Part shown: positions 63,984 to 64,000 of the stretch, piece by piece
How the letters are laid out: each line of letters opens with the position of its first letter
Position numbering within the stretch: position 1 is the stretch's first letter
Assembly (NCBI RefSeq): GCF_024753245.1
Contig: NZ_JANUGX010000036.1
Span: 1-64,000, forward strand
Reading direction: 5' to 3'
DNA: 64,000 nt
Origin: Massilia norwichensis
Lineage (GTDB): Bacteria > Pseudomonadota > Gammaproteobacteria > Burkholderiales > Burkholderiaceae_D
Notes under the pieces: model-generated
The model's input: the letters and a program-made list of their open reading frames with translations, nothing else
Told to the model about the DNA's origin: nothing
The model's database searches: none
Position numbers and translations under genes: made by a program

Positions 63984-64000
63984 AGGGAGAGGAGGGAGAA

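Larger units (their letters stand above)
63621..64000. other. AT-rich upstream region of the polysaccharide operon
   Basis: About 380 bp, markedly AT-rich against the high-GC window, with no convincing gene. It should hold the promoter for the minus-strand operon; no consensus pair or ops/JUMPstart element was found. Two adjoining palindromes lie at 63865-63890. A hairpin at 63961-63983 probably belongs to the next gene to the right. Confidence 0.55.

Overview
The window is high-GC chromosomal DNA of a Gram-negative betaproteobacterium. Gene content and order (carAB-greA, yhbY / rlmE-ftsH-folP-glmM, a tsaB-rimI-UDG-DUF1853 operon, DUF1415-DUF1289) and protein style point to Burkholderiales, most likely Oxalobacteraceae such as Massilia. 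That placement is inference from recognised families; no search was run. Nearly all of the window is coding, and long antisense open frames are a GC artefact.

0-19 kb is housekeeping and signalling: an RhlE-type RNA helicase, lytic transglycosylase MltD, a DUF1415-DUF1289 pair behind a promoter carrying a CsoR-like palindrome, a DUF1993 protein, a three-PAS GGDEF-EAL c-di-GMP enzyme overlapping an orphan TAT-exported molybdenum hydroxylase large subunit, a thioredoxin-like protein, tsaB-rimI-UDG-DUF1853, an LplT-like transporter, alanine racemase, RadA and a PilZ protein. 19-26 kb is a complete phosphate regulon (pstSCAB-phoU-phoBR) with a tandem Pho box and two intergenic dyad structures. 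26-39 kb carries a patatin-like lipoprotein, a GlcG-like protein, carAB with a long structured leader and probable TTG start, greA, yhbY, rlmE, ftsH, folP, glmM and two tRNA genes (Pro-TGG, Arg-TCT).

39-64 kb holds a metallo-beta-lactamase-fold protein, a GH1-like protein, a TonB/TolA-like protein with six 23-residue repeats, and a large Wzx/Wzy-type surface polysaccharide locus. On the + strand lie the outer-membrane export lipoprotein and the chain-length tyrosine autokinase. On the - strand, converging on them, is a tightly overlapped run: a WbpM-like 4,6-dehydratase, WbpA, WbpB, WbpD, WbpE, Wzx, Wzy, GT4, a GNAT-like protein, a deacetylase-like protein, a WbuB-like GT, a second sugar aminotransferase, an initiating sugar-phosphate transferase, a PAP2-like protein and an acyltransferase. 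The four Wbp enzymes suffice for UDP-GlcNAc3NAcA. The dehydratase and second aminotransferase suggest a 4-amino-4,6-dideoxy sugar. The cluster begins after an AT-rich palindromic stretch at the right edge.

Most notable for follow-up: the nested, long-range-paired leader of carA; the CsoR/CstR-like operator placed between -35 and -10 upstream of two uncharacterised DUF genes; a uracil-DNA glycosylase homologue with a destroyed catalytic motif; the branched palindromic element inside the pst operon; and the two-amino-sugar polysaccharide locus with its deacetylase/GNAT pair.
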